Positions 24,708-33,556 are shown, numbered from the stretch's first letter. The stretch is DNA of 64,000 nt from Bacillus sp. FJAT-50079 (GCF_018343515.1 NZ_JAGYPD010000007.1:186001-250000), one strand, 5' to 3'. The notes: generated from the sequence alone by a model not told the origin. Translations and numbers: made by a program.

Positions 24708-25690
24708 TCTCTTACAGATGCACATGAATCTCGCTCAGTCAAAAGGGGATCGAGCGTTTGGATAAGGGGGATAGCTTCTGCTTTCTCGATCGAATGCAAG
24801 ATCGTCTGAACAATTTTAACGGCCATTCGATCGACGGGGACGCCGACGCTAGTTAAAGGAATTTCCATATTTTCCATTTGTGGAATATTGTCGTAGCTGA
24901 TGATGGAAATGTCTTTTGGGATGATTAAATTGGCTTCACGAATGGCTCGAACAATTCCGGCGCTAAGGTCATAGCTTGCTCCGATAACAGCGGTTGGCAA
25001 GGAGCTTGCTTGAAGGAACCGCTTTGCCGCCATGTAACCATCGTACCAGCTTAACCCCCCAGTATTGATTAAAAGATCATGATTAAATGGTAACTGGAAG
25101 TGTTCCATCGCCTTTTGAAAGCCTTTGTATTTTTCAATTTGCCGATCATCAATCGATGAAAAGTCACCAACGAAAGCAATATGTTTATGGCCATATTGAA
25201 CAAGATGTTCAACCGCAGTGTACATCGCCTTTTGATAATTTACATCAATAATTGGTAAGTTTTTGCCTTCGCCAACACCATAAGAAATAATCGGGATTGA
25301 AATTGTAAAATTATCGAGCTTTTCATTATCTTCATTAAAAATAATGATTCCCTCTGCTTGGTATCTTTTAAAAATATCAAGCGATGTTTGAATTGGGTTG
25401 ATCGATAGAATCATTGAATAGCCATTCCTTGTAATCTCCTCATTGATCTTAGTTGCAAGTACGGAATGGGCCATTCGCTCTAATGTTGGCCAGGCAAGAC
25501 CAATCAGCTTCGATTCCTTTTTTACTAACCGCTGTGCTGCATAATTGGGTTCATATCCCATTTGATTCGCAATTTCAATAATTTTGTTTTTCGTTTCTGG
25601 TTTCACGAGCGGGCTATGATTTAAAGCCTTTGAAACGGTAGAGTAGCTAACTCCAGCTGCTACGGCAATATCTTTAATGGTTACAGACAT
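24701..25690 (-). CDS. LacI-family transcriptional regulator (hexuronate type)
   Basis: 329 residues. N-terminal LacI helix-turn-helix (VTIKDIAVAAGVSYSTVSKALN, residues 3-24, then YEPNYAAQRLV) and a periplasmic-binding-like sensor domain (KHIAFVGDFSS, ISIISYDN). ATG 25690 is placed well behind GAGTGAT; GTG 25699 is an alternative. Divergent from uxaC with two AACAACGTTGTT palindromes in the gap, so it most likely represses itself and uxaC and is released by an intermediate of glucuronate/galacturonate breakdown, in the manner of KdgR/ExuR regulators. Confidence 0.87.
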   Translation of the reverse strand: MSVTIKDIAVAAGVSYSTVSKALNHSPLVKPETKNKIIEIANQMGYEPNYAAQRLVKKESKLIGLAWPTLERMAHSVLATKINEEITRNGYSMILSINPIQTSLDIFKRYQAEGIIIFNEDNEKLDNFTISIPIISYGVGEGKNLPIIDVNYQKAMYTAVEHLVQYGHKHIAFVGDFSSIDDRQIEKYKGFQKAMEHFQLPFNHDLLINTGGLSWYDGYMAAKRFLQASSLPTAVIGASYDLSAGIVRAIREANLIIPKDISIISYDNIPQMENMEIPLTSVGVPVDRMAVKIVQTILHSIEKAEAIPLIQTLDPLLTERDSCASVRED

Positions 25691-25735
25691 GTCTATCACT
25701 CATTTATTTAATAGATTTGCCCATAATCATAACAT

Positions 25736-25757
25736 AAATTAACAACGTTGTTAATTT
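25736..25757. promoter_or_regulatory. LacI-type operator 1
   Basis: Perfect 22-base palindrome centred on AACAACGTTGTT, flanked by AAATT and AATTT, in the LacI-uxaC gap. Confidence 0.75.
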
Positions 25758-25772
25758 AAAGTTTAATTAAGT

Positions 25773-25786
25773 GGAAAGCGCTTGAA
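25773..25786. promoter_or_regulatory. Candidate cre (CcpA) site before uxaC
   Basis: GGAAAGCGCTTGAA, palindromic AAGCGCTT core, about 12 of 14 against the looser consensus TGNAANCGNWNNCA. Lies between the two LacI operators. Confidence 0.45.
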
Positions 25787-25820
25787 TTTTTTCTTTTTCT
25801 ACTTTAAACTTAAAGATACC

Positions 25821-25834
25821 TAACAACGTTGTTA
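25821..25834. promoter_or_regulatory. LacI-type operator 2
   Basis: Perfect 14-base palindrome TAACAACGTTGTTA, 37 bases before the uxaC start. Same 12-base core as operator 1, 82 bases away centre to centre, so repression by looping is possible. Confidence 0.72.
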
Positions 25835-25870
25835 TTTTGCGTTGAAATAATTTGAATGTAGGTGAATGGA

Positions 25871-27283
25871 ATGAAAAAGTTTATGGATGATGATTTTTTA
25901 TTAAATAGTCAAACAGCAATTGAGTTGTATCAAAATTATGCTAAAGATATGCCAATCATCGATTACCACTGTCATTTAAGTCCACAGGAAATATATGAGA
26001 ATAAAACTTTTAAAAATATTACAGAAGCATGGCTATATGGCGACCATTACAAATGGAGAGTTATGCGTGCGAACGGAATTGAAGAAAAGTACATCACAGG
26101 CGATGCTGACGATTATGAAAAATTCCTAGCATGGGCGAAAACGGTTCCGATGACAATTGGTAACCCGCTTTATAATTGGACGCATCTCGAGCTGCAACGC
26201 TTCTTCGGCATTCACGATATTTTAAACGAAGAAAGTGCACCAGCTATTTGGGAGAAAGTAAATGCTCAATTAACAGGTGAAGGCTTTGGCGCAAGAGATT
26301 TAATCGTAAAATCAAACGTAGAAGTCGTTTGTACAACAGATGATCCAATTGATTCACTTGAATACCATGCAAAATTAAAAGAAGATAAAGAGTTCAATGT
26401 AAAAGTTTTACCAAGCTTCCGTCCTGATAAAGGACTTGAAATTAACCAAGCTGGTTATGTGGAATGGGTACAAAAGCTTGCTGAAGTTTCTGGTCAAAAC
26501 ATTGAAACGTACGCTGATTTCTTAGCTGCAATGAGTGCAAGAATCGAATTTTTCCATTCAAAGGGTGGACGAGTATCTGACCATGCTTTGAATACGGTCG
26601 TGTATACAGAGTGTACAGAAGAAGAAGCAGCTGATATTTTTGCCAAAGCTCTTAAAGGTGAAAGTGTATCTGCTGAGGAAGAGGAAAAGTACAAATCATA
26701 CACGCTTACGTATATTGGAAAAGAATATGCGAGACTTGGCTGGGTTATGCAATATCATATGCATGCATTGCGTAACAATAACACAAGAATGGTTGAAAAA
26801 TTAGGTCCAGATACTGGATTTGACAGCATTAACGACGGAATTTTAGCTAGACCATTATCACAGTTGCTTAACTCACTTGAAAAAGAAGATGCACTTCCAA
26901 AAACGATTCTTTATTCATTGAATCCGAAAGACAATTACGTTCTTGGAACGATGATTGGTAACTTCCAAGGTGGTGGAACGGCTGGGAAAATTCAGTTCGG
27001 TACTGCTTGGTGGTTCAATGATCAAAAAGATGGAATGCTAGAGCAAATGAAGGCACTCGCGAATTTAGGATTATTCAGCCAATTTATCGGTATGCTGACA
27101 GACTCAAGAAGTTTCCTGTCTTACACAAGACATGAATATTTCCGTCGTCTCGTATGTGACTTAATTGGTAGCTGGGTAGAAGGTGGAGAATATCCAAACG
27201 ATAAAGCAATGCTAGAAAAGATTGTAAAAGGCATCTGCTATGACAACGCTAAAGAATATTTCCAATTTGATCAAGTTCAATGA
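25871..27283 (+). CDS. uxaC: Glucuronate (uronate) isomerase
   Basis: 470 residues, converts D-glucuronate to D-fructuronate and D-galacturonate to D-tagaturonate. Family blocks: IDYHCHLSPQEIYENK (metal-binding HCH), EAWLYGDHYKWRVMRANG, CTTDDPIDSLEYH, LPSFRPDK, VMQYHMHALRNNN, GGTAGKIQFGTAWWFNDQ and FSQFIGMLTDSRSFLSYTRHEYFRR. ATG 25871 suits the TAGGTGA site; GTG 25862 lies too close. With kduD/kduI 5 kb upstream it shows that the strain uses hexuronates. Confidence 0.94.
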   Translation: MKKFMDDDFLLNSQTAIELYQNYAKDMPIIDYHCHLSPQEIYENKTFKNITEAWLYGDHYKWRVMRANGIEEKYITGDADDYEKFLAWAKTVPMTIGNPLYNWTHLELQRFFGIHDILNEESAPAIWEKVNAQLTGEGFGARDLIVKSNVEVVCTTDDPIDSLEYHAKLKEDKEFNVKVLPSFRPDKGLEINQAGYVEWVQKLAEVSGQNIETYADFLAAMSARIEFFHSKGGRVSDHALNTVVYTECTEEEAADIFAKALKGESVSAEEEEKYKSYTLTYIGKEYARLGWVMQYHMHALRNNNTRMVEKLGPDTGFDSINDGILARPLSQLLNSLEKEDALPKTILYSLNPKDNYVLGTMIGNFQGGGTAGKIQFGTAWWFNDQKDGMLEQMKALANLGLFSQFIGMLTDSRSFLSYTRHEYFRRLVCDLIGSWVEGGEYPNDKAMLEKIVKGICYDNAKEYFQFDQVQ

Positions 27284-27289
27284 TTGAGC

Positions 27290-27330
27290 AATAATCAGTG
27301 GGGCTTTATCCCCGCTGATTATTTATTTTT
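27290..27330 (+). terminator. Terminator after uxaC
   Basis: AATAATCAG-T-GGGG pairs with CCCC-G-CTGATTATT (one G-U pair) around a CTTTAT loop, then a T-rich tail. Confidence 0.8.
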
Positions 27331-27388
27331 GAAATGTGACAATTCATAGACAATTTAATATTTCATGATTTTAAATTGGAAAATCCGC

Positions 27389-27438
27389 TATAATATAAGG
27401 AATAATTAGCCCGGATCGGATTACGATCCGGGTCAATT
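27389..27438 (+). promoter_or_regulatory. aspA promoter -10 box and structured leader
   Basis: TATAAT at 27389-27394 (poor -35). Just downstream a perfect nine-pair stem CCCGGATCG (27410-27418) / CGATCCGGG (27424-27432), extended by AATT/AATT, would form at the very 5' end of the transcript, 80 bases before the start codon. Confidence 0.5.
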
Positions 27439-27517
27439 TATACCCTTTTTAATTATGTGAAAATACGCTCAACATTTCACGATTACTTTATTTAAACATT
27501 AATGGAGGAAGAGACAG

Positions 27518-28945
27518 ATGATAACGACGGCAATGGACATAAGAGTGGAGTCTGATTTTTTAGGCTCAAAAGAAGTGCCTGCTCATGCGTACTATGGAAT
27601 TCAAACATTGCGTGCTGCAGAAAATTTTCCAATCACGGGATATCGAATTCACCCAGACTTAATTAAAGCGACAGCAATGGTAAAGAAGGCTGCAGCGGTT
27701 GCGAATATTGAAGTTGGTCTTCTTGAGAAGCAAATTGGAGATGCGATTGCGAAAGCTGCCGAAGAAGTGAGTGAAGGGCTTTTACACGATCAGTTTATTG
27801 TCGATCCGATTCAAGGTGGTGCTGGAACTTCTATCAATATGAATGCGAATGAAGTAATTGCGAATCGTGCGCTTGAACTACTTGGCAGGGAAAAAGGCGA
27901 TTATGCATACATAAGCCCAAATTCACACGTCAATATGTCACAGTCAACGAATGATGCGGTTCCAACTGCGATTCACATTGCGGTACTCATTCAGTTGGAT
28001 CAATTATTAGTAACGATGGAAAAAATGCACGCTGTTTTTGTCGAAAAACAAACGGAATTTGATCATATTATTAAAATGGGCCGTACACATTTGCAAGATG
28101 CGGTGCCGATTCGTCTTGGGCAAGAATTTGCGGCATACGCTCGTGTTATTGCCCGTGATATTAAACGGATTAGTCGTACACGTGAAAGTTTATATGAAGT
28201 GAATTTAGGGGCAACAGCAGTAGGGACAGGTCTTAATGCTGATCCGCAGTATATTATGTCTGCAGTTCGTCATCTTGCTGAAATAAGCGCCTACCCAATT
28301 AGACCTGCTGAGCATCTCGTTGATGCGACGCAAAATACGGATGCATATACTGAAGTATCCTCAGCATTAAAAATTTGCATGCTGAATATGTCGAAAATTG
28401 CCAATGACTTACGGTTGATGGCATCTGGACCGAAAGCGGGAATGGCGGAAATTAACTTGCCATTAAGGCAGCCAGGATCATCAATTATGCCTGGAAAAGT
28501 AAACCCAGTTATGGCTGAGCTAATTAATCAAATCGCGTTCCAAGTTAATGGAAATGATCATACGGTCAGTCTTGCTTCGGAGGCAGGTCAATTTGAACTG
28601 AATGTGATGGGACCAGTCTTAGTATTTAACTTATTGCAGTCTATTTCCATTATGAATAATGGCTTCAACGTATTTACGGAATATTGTGCACAAGGCATTA
28701 CAGCTAATGAAGAACAAATGAAGCATTATGTCGATACGAGTATCGGAATTTTAACGGCTGTTAATCCACATATCGGCTATGAAGCAGCAGCAAAGATTGC
28801 AAGAGAAGCACTGCTCACAGGTAAATCTGTCAGAGAAATGTGTGTAGAGCACGGCGTGTTAACAGAAGCTGAGCTTGACCAAATTTTAAATCCATATGAA
28901 ATGACAGAACCGGGCATCTCTGGTTCGGCATTATTAGTAAAATAA
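27518..28945 (+). CDS. aspA: Aspartate ammonia-lyase
   Basis: 475 residues; converts L-aspartate to fumarate and ammonia. Fumarase/aspartase superfamily signature GSSIMPGKVNPVM is present, along with the HAYYGIQTLRAAENF block near residue 23, NMNANEVIANRALE, SQSTNDAVPTAIH and GRTHLQDAVPIRLGQEF. Full length. GGAGGAAGAG precedes ATG 27518. No asparaginase gene is adjacent. The sequence DFLGSKEVPAHAYYG near the start distinguishes it from class II fumarase. Confidence 0.92.
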   Translation: MITTAMDIRVESDFLGSKEVPAHAYYGIQTLRAAENFPITGYRIHPDLIKATAMVKKAAAVANIEVGLLEKQIGDAIAKAAEEVSEGLLHDQFIVDPIQGGAGTSINMNANEVIANRALELLGREKGDYAYISPNSHVNMSQSTNDAVPTAIHIAVLIQLDQLLVTMEKMHAVFVEKQTEFDHIIKMGRTHLQDAVPIRLGQEFAAYARVIARDIKRISRTRESLYEVNLGATAVGTGLNADPQYIMSAVRHLAEISAYPIRPAEHLVDATQNTDAYTEVSSALKICMLNMSKIANDLRLMASGPKAGMAEINLPLRQPGSSIMPGKVNPVMAELINQIAFQVNGNDHTVSLASEAGQFELNVMGPVLVFNLLQSISIMNNGFNVFTEYCAQGITANEEQMKHYVDTSIGILTAVNPHIGYEAAAKIAREALLTGKSVREMCVEHGVLTEAELDQILNPYEMTEPGISGSALLVK

Positions 28946-28947
28946 GC

Positions 28948-28984
28948 AAAGTGTAGACCGAGACTTGGTCTACACTTTTTTAAG
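28948..28984 (+). terminator. Terminator after aspA
   Basis: AAAGTGTAGACC pairs with GGTCTACACTTT, followed by TTTTT. Confidence 0.85.
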
Positions 28985-29017
28985 ATAAATAGAAATCGTT
29001 AGTTAGGTAATGCGGGA

Positions 29018-30991
29018 TCAATCTCCGCCCGCACCGCCCCCGCCATCACCGCCGCCTCCGTCACCACCACCACCGCCGCTATCGCCGCCCCATCCACTAT
29101 TCGAATCACTTTCAGCAAAAAAGCTATCGAAAAAGCTTCCAGGCGCTTTGCTCCAATTCCATGTTTTGATCAAATAACCGATAGGCTCTTCACCTGTCAG
29201 AACAAGTGAGGCTAATGGAGCTGTACTGGAAATGTCCTCAATCGGCCTTCGCGTATGAGTAGCAGCAATCGGAAATTTTTTCACCTTTAAGAGTATGGCA
29301 CGTGTCATCCATTTTTCAAGCTCCTGATCAGAAGAATATTCTGGAATGCCATCATGTGCAAGCACTGCTTTAAAATGGCGAATTTCTGCTCTTCTTTCTG
29401 CCAGTTCCCTTGATAAAATATACCGCGGTGTTAACATGAAAACGATAATTAAAAGCAATAAGAATATCGATAAATGTGGAAGTAATTCTGTACCTACTGC
29501 CAAGAATCCAGCAATGATCGATACCGCAAATAATGAAATGATACGCCGCTTATTCGTTGCCGGCCATGCTTTTTTGATTGAAAAAAGGGCGAGGATGAGA
29601 TAGACGATCATCCAAAATCCGTTATCAGGATGAACCAAATAAGCAATACAAACTGCAAGTACTGCTAAAATCATAAAAATACGGATCGTAATTAAATAAA
29701 ACGTACCACTGATTTGTTTAGCTTCTGTCATTTGTTCTAAGACAGTGTCCATCCACAACTTTTCATTCTTTTTGATCTTTTCTACAACGCGATTATGACT
29801 ATGATAATTTCCTCGCTTTTTGTTCGTTGCTGTTGCCCCATATAATTTATTCATAAAGAAAATACGAATGCCTTGTTTTACCCGCTTGCTAAATAACCAA
29901 TCCATCAGCAGTTTCTCCGACTTGGTGAAAGCTGGGGTTGGAGGATTAAAGGTAAAAGTAAGGGTATGGTTCGGTGCTTCTGGTTCCCTTTGCAGCCTCG
30001 TGATTGTTGCCGTCTTTTTAGCCGTTGCATAGCCTCTTTCAACGAGTGAATAAACGCCAGCAAAGAAAGCGTATGAATCATATACTCCAGCTCGATCGAT
30101 CATGTATAAGTCTAGAGGATCGTATTGTAACATATGATCGAGACTTGCCTCTCTTTTTAAACGGCGTTGAGGAAGCAGCAGTAGCATAATCGCCGCGACC
30201 ACGAGCATTCCTGAAGCGATCATTAATGTGTGAGCAAACGTTGTTGAGTTATTTTGTTTGATGATGTTTCCGCCAGGCAGATTTTCTTCTTGAGCGATTG
30301 CTTTTTCCAAAGGGATCGGCTCGGTCGATTTTGCTTGCTCAGACATAATCGCGGATGGAAATAAGAGGCGTGTTTCCGTTAATTGATATGCCTTAGAATG
30401 GGGTGTGAAAAAACGTACCAATTCCTCTGATTTATGTGTGATTGTCCCTTCGGCATCATGAAAATAGGCATGATATTGATCAAGCTTCATTGTTTCTGGA
30501 AAGACGAGATCAATCGTCACATCATGTAAATCGACATCGTGATTCTGACCCGTACCGAAAAAGGGAATCGTTAAATCGCTATATGCTTCATAGGATTTTA
30601 CGGCATTTTTTAGTATGTAAACATAAACAATCGTCTTCTGTTCATCTTGTGCAGGAAGAGTAGCAAAATAATGATTTTTTTCTAAGGAAACATCGAGTGC
30701 ACGCAAGTCTTCTTTAGTCATGGCCCCAAGTTCAGTATTTGGATTGATGAGTTCATAAGCCTCAAAGTTTTCAACCCCGTCATGGTAATCACTATGGATC
30801 GAGCGCCTCACGACACTGTATTCGCCATTAAACATATAGGTGAAAGCCTCATTAACGAGTAAGTCACCGTTAGGAGAAATCCAGACTCTAATATGTACAT
30901 CATCAATAGAAAGTGATCGAGCAGATACTTGTGGCACAAAAATAATAAAACATAAACAAGTGAATAATAAGTAGAGTTGTAACCTTTTCAA
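29018..30991 (-). CDS. DUF2207 membrane protein with glycine-rich tail
   Basis: 657 residues: signal peptide (1-24, ending SAR), extracellular DUF2207 domain (about 28-215; VNEAFTYMFNGEYSVVRRSIHSD), a membrane helix at about 252-272, a cytoplasmic stretch, then further helices near 430-525. The C terminus after residue 625 is almost only Gly and Asp (GGGGDGGGGDGGGGAGGD). The family is widespread in Firmicutes as a predicted membrane protein of unknown function. It stands alone and is convergent with aspA. ATG 30991 follows a GGAGGGATACG site. Confidence 0.8.
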   Translation of the reverse strand: MKRLQLYLLFTCLCFIIFVPQVSARSLSIDDVHIRVWISPNGDLLVNEAFTYMFNGEYSVVRRSIHSDYHDGVENFEAYELINPNTELGAMTKEDLRALDVSLEKNHYFATLPAQDEQKTIVYVYILKNAVKSYEAYSDLTIPFFGTGQNHDVDLHDVTIDLVFPETMKLDQYHAYFHDAEGTITHKSEELVRFFTPHSKAYQLTETRLLFPSAIMSEQAKSTEPIPLEKAIAQEENLPGGNIIKQNNSTTFAHTLMIASGMLVVAAIMLLLLPQRRLKREASLDHMLQYDPLDLYMIDRAGVYDSYAFFAGVYSLVERGYATAKKTATITRLQREPEAPNHTLTFTFNPPTPAFTKSEKLLMDWLFSKRVKQGIRIFFMNKLYGATATNKKRGNYHSHNRVVEKIKKNEKLWMDTVLEQMTEAKQISGTFYLITIRIFMILAVLAVCIAYLVHPDNGFWMIVYLILALFSIKKAWPATNKRRIISLFAVSIIAGFLAVGTELLPHLSIFLLLLIIVFMLTPRYILSRELAERRAEIRHFKAVLAHDGIPEYSSDQELEKWMTRAILLKVKKFPIAATHTRRPIEDISSTAPLASLVLTGEEPIGYLIKTWNWSKAPGSFFDSFFAESDSNSGWGGDSGGGGGDGGGGDGGGGAGGD

Positions 30992-31120
30992 CGTATCCCT
31001 CCATTGTGAATATTTTCCATAGAATCATAGCCTTTTGGAGTGATAAAGTCCATGGGGAAAAGGTATGAGATCTGTTGGAACGGATTGAATATTTCACTAT
31101 GGAAAAACTTGGTCACAAAT

Positions 31121-31156
31121 CAAAAAGGACAAGGCCCGACGCTCTGTCCTTTTTTG
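31121..31156. terminator. Terminator of the zinc-type dehydrogenase gene
   Basis: AAAAAGGACA pairs with TGTCCTTTTT around a GC-rich loop, 4 bases beyond the minus-strand stop; T-rich on both strands. Confidence 0.75.
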
Positions 31157-31159
31157 TTA

Positions 31160-32155
31160 CTATTTCTCAATCTTAAAGCCAATTTTACCAAACTGGTCGG
31201 CGTTTTCCATTCTTTTAAAAGCTTGTTCGAATTGATCTAATGAAAAAATTTGATCCATAACAGGCCGGATTTGATGTTTTTCAATAAATTGAAGCATTTC
31301 CTTAAATTCTTCCGCGCTGCCCATTGTCGTTCCAAGCAGATTGTATTGTCCGTAGAAAAAGTCACGTAAATTTAGTTGGATTTCATCCCCAGCAGATGCG
31401 CCAAATGCAACGATTGTCCCGCCTGGGCGAAGCAGGCTAAGGGATTTGTTAAATGTTGCTGCTCCAACAGACTCAATGATGAGATCTACTTTTTCACCTT
31501 CGAGCGCTTCTTCCCAATCTATATTGCTATCAATCGCTTTATCTGCCCCAAGTTCAAGTGCTTGCTCACATTTTTCTTTCGAGCGCGAAGTAACATAGAC
31601 GGTTGCCCCAACAGCCTTTGCAAATTGCAGAATAAAAGTTGCGACACCACTGCCAATACCCGGCAGGAACAATGTTTTCTCAGCAGCAATTTTACCCCTT
31701 GTAAAGAGAGCGCGATAAGCGGTTAATGCAGCAAGTGATAAGACGCCTGCTTCTTCCCATGTTAAATAATCTGGTTTCGGTACGATGTTTTCGGCAGGGA
31801 GTATGATTTGTTCGGCAAAAGTTCCATGCCCAGGCAAACCAACAATATCAAATCCTTTTGGCGGTGCCTCACTATTTTCCATCCAACCAAGCCCTGGATT
31901 AATGATGACTTCGTCTCCGACCTGAACATTTGTCACACCTTCGCCAACAGCAGCAACGATTCCAGCCCCATCAGAACCAATGATTAATGGTGGATCAGTT
32001 GGTTGATGGCGATGGAGCACAAATAAATCACGGTGATTTAAGCCAGCCGTTTTCAGACGAATTTTCACCTCGCCAGCCTGTGGCTGTGCTTCATCTATAT
32101 TCCGATAAGATAATCCTTGTAATCCAGCAATCTTTTCATGTACGACAGCTCTCAA
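31160..32155 (-). CDS. Medium-chain (zinc-binding type) dehydrogenase / quinone oxidoreductase-like
   Basis: About 331 residues. GroES-like N-terminal domain (LKTAGLNHRDLFVLHRH, IIGSDGAGIVAAVGEGV) and Rossmann domain with FLPGIGSGVATFILQFAKAVG and YVTSRSKEKCEQALELGAD. Resembles the Bacillus YogA type. The structural zinc cysteines are absent, as in many quinone-oxidoreductase relatives. Start is uncertain: GGAGGG at 32162-32167 abuts ATG 32161 but is well spaced for TTG 32155 (giving MRAVVHEK), which is preferred; TTG 32176 lies before the ribosome site. Substrate unknown. Confidence 0.8.
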   Translation of the reverse strand: MRAVVHEKIAGLQGLSYRNIDEAQPQAGEVKIRLKTAGLNHRDLFVLHRHQPTDPPLIIGSDGAGIVAAVGEGVTNVQVGDEVIINPGLGWMENSEAPPKGFDIVGLPGHGTFAEQIILPAENIVPKPDYLTWEEAGVLSLAALTAYRALFTRGKIAAEKTLFLPGIGSGVATFILQFAKAVGATVYVTSRSKEKCEQALELGADKAIDSNIDWEEALEGEKVDLIIESVGAATFNKSLSLLRPGGTIVAFGASAGDEIQLNLRDFFYGQYNLLGTTMGSAEEFKEMLQFIEKHQIRPVMDQIFSLDQFEQAFKRMENADQFGKIGFKIEK

Positions 32156-32263
32156 TTCCATCCCTCCATTTGCCAAGTGACTGACTTTCGTCTAGCACTT
32201 GAACAATTCTGACAAATCTATCATACCCTATTTTTGTTATTTTCGTAACAAATCTCCTCGTTG

Positions 32264-32710
32264 TTAAAGTCCTAAACTTTCAATTTGATCCATAAATTGA
32301 GTGATTTCATTTAGAGTCTTCAAGATTTCCGAGTTTTCAAGTACCGCTGGGTCCAGCTCCCCATTTTCAATATTAGTTAAATATAAATCAATTCCTTCTT
32401 GAAGCTTCGTATTGGTGCTTTCGATTTTCTCATGAATTTCAGCAGCGATTGATGGAGCTTCGATTTCATTAAAAGCAATAATTTCTTCCTGCATTTTGAG
32501 CAATTCCATTTCTAAATTATCTCGTGCCTCAGTATTAGTGACTGCATCTTGGGCAAGAGAAGGGACTTCCTCAGCAAATCCCTTTGCGGTGTTTATATAG
32601 TCCGTTACTTTATTTGCATATTCGAGCGAGTTATTTACCTCACCTAGAAGCGAACAGCCACTAACGATTAGTATGGATAGTAATCCAATTACAGCAATGA
32701 TTTTTTTCAT
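32264..32710 (-). CDS. DUF6376-type lipoprotein
   Basis: 148 residues with a lipoprotein signal peptide: MKKIIAVIG, hydrophobic core, lipobox IVSGC with Cys19. The mature part is helical and acidic (SLLGEVNNSLEYANKVTDYINTA onward), matching small Bacillus lipoproteins of unknown role. AGGAGG lies before ATG 32710; the frame's upstream extension to 32755 overlaps the kinase-like gene and is rejected. Second gene in the transcript controlled by the riboswitch at 33381. Confidence 0.8.
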   Translation of the reverse strand: MKKIIAVIGLLSILIVSGCSLLGEVNNSLEYANKVTDYINTAKGFAEEVPSLAQDAVTNTEARDNLEMELLKMQEEIIAFNEIEAPSIAAEIHEKIESTNTKLQEGIDLYLTNIENGELDPAVLENSEILKTLNEITQFMDQIESLGL

Positions 32711-32723
32711 GAATATCCTCCTG

Positions 32724-33323
32724 TTATTTATAAAGTTTTTTATACAAAGCAGCAATCAAATTTAAAATGAAAGCAGGTATCTTTTTTGGAAATAAAGATA
32801 TTGAATAGAGACGGTAAAAGGCTCTTTTAAGATGTTCCCATTGTTTGTAATGCTTTGTTTGCCGAAATCGAGCTACATCAATAATTTTTATTTCTTCTTG
32901 AGAAGTTAAGAATATATTTCGCAAGTGAATATCAGAAGGGGTCAATCCTTCATTCTCAGCTAAGCTTAAGGCAAGATCAACTTCCTTAATATGGTCTTCT
33001 GAAATACGGATTCCGAGAGTTAGACATTCAAAAAGCGTGTGGCCTTCAATATAATCGATGACAATATAATTTGGGCCCGCTTCGTACAAAGTAGGGTAAT
33101 AATCTATGTGTTGAATGCGATTATAAATATCCGCCTCTTCTTGGGCGATCTGATTAAATTGTGGAAAAAATACCTTTATTGCCTTGTTTGTATCTTTTAT
33201 TTTAAATACAAAGGCGCTTCGTCCGACGCCAGCAAGGGTTAATGATTGATCAAACTGGATGAGCTTATTGTTTTGCTTGTCTATCACTACACTTGCTGCT
33301 AACTCGTTATAGAAACTTAACAT
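32724..33323 (-). CDS. Small Ser/Thr-protein-kinase-like protein
   Basis: 199 residues with a reduced kinase fold. Glycine loop GVGRSAFVFK (32-41), ATP lysine in AIKVF (Lys50), catalytic-loop Asp in PSDIHLRNIF (Asp131, Asn136), metal Asp in IIDVARF (Asp149). All catalytic residues are present although the domain is short and lacks the large C-lobe. Similar small kinases occur in Bacillus (YrzF type). AAGGAG precedes ATG 33323. First gene behind a yybP-ykoY-type Mn2+ riboswitch, which is unexpected for such a gene; whether it phosphorylates proteins or small molecules is unknown. Confidence 0.75.
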   Translation of the reverse strand: MLSFYNELAASVVIDKQNNKLIQFDQSLTLAGVGRSAFVFKIKDTNKAIKVFFPQFNQIAQEEADIYNRIQHIDYYPTLYEAGPNYIVIDYIEGHTLFECLTLGIRISEDHIKEVDLALSLAENEGLTPSDIHLRNIFLTSQEEIKIIDVARFRQTKHYKQWEHLKRAFYRLYSISLFPKKIPAFILNLIAALYKKLYK

Positions 33324-33350
33324 ATGAACTCCTTTCGACGTTATTGCACC

Positions 33351-33387
33351 AAAATAAAAAAGACCTTACCAAAGAATGGTAAGGTCT
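33351..33387 (-). terminator. Riboswitch expression-platform terminator
   Basis: AGACCTTACCA (33361-33371) pairs with TGGTAAGGTCT (33377-33387); on the minus strand a run TTTTTATTTT follows. Its first arm overlaps the GCGAGACCTT end of the aptamer, so the two structures are mutually exclusive. Confidence 0.85.
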
Positions 33388-33470
33388 CGCAAACAACAAA
33401 GTTGCCAACAAAGCCGAGGAATGGATCCTGGATTGACGACTTTGTTGTATAGCTACTCCCCTTAAAGGAT
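33381..33470 (-). ncRNA. yybP-ykoY-type (manganese) riboswitch aptamer
   Basis: Read on the minus strand: AAGGGGAGTAGC, then ACAACAAAG, GTCGTCAATCC, a small stem, CGGCTTTGTTGGCAA, CTTTGTTGT and GCGAGACCTT. These are the hallmark conserved blocks of the yybP-ykoY family in the right order; ACAACAAAG pairs with CTTTGTTGT and AAGG with CCTT to close P1. A terminator that competes with P1 follows. Known members are switched on by Mn2+. It lies in the leader of the kinase-like gene. Confidence 0.88.
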
Positions 33471-33496
33471 AATGGTTTATTTATTTTGCTGTTTTT

Positions 33497-33525
33497 ATTA
33501 TAGGGGTATGAATCCATGCCGTCAA
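33497..33525 (-). promoter_or_regulatory. Promoter of the riboswitch transcript
   Basis: Minus strand TTGACG (33525-33520), 17-base spacer, TATAAT (33502-33497). Start near 33490, giving a leader of about 165 bases. Confidence 0.8.
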
Positions 33526-33556
33526 CGTAATAAACTTCCAAGTATCTTCAAACATC

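Noticed and set aside
29018-29110. Gly/Asp-coding repeat as a DNA repeat array
   Set aside because: It is the glycine-rich C terminus of the DUF2207 protein, common in that family.
33341-33541. 66-codon minus-strand ORF
   Set aside because: Coincides with the riboswitch aptamer and terminator, which explain the sequence better.
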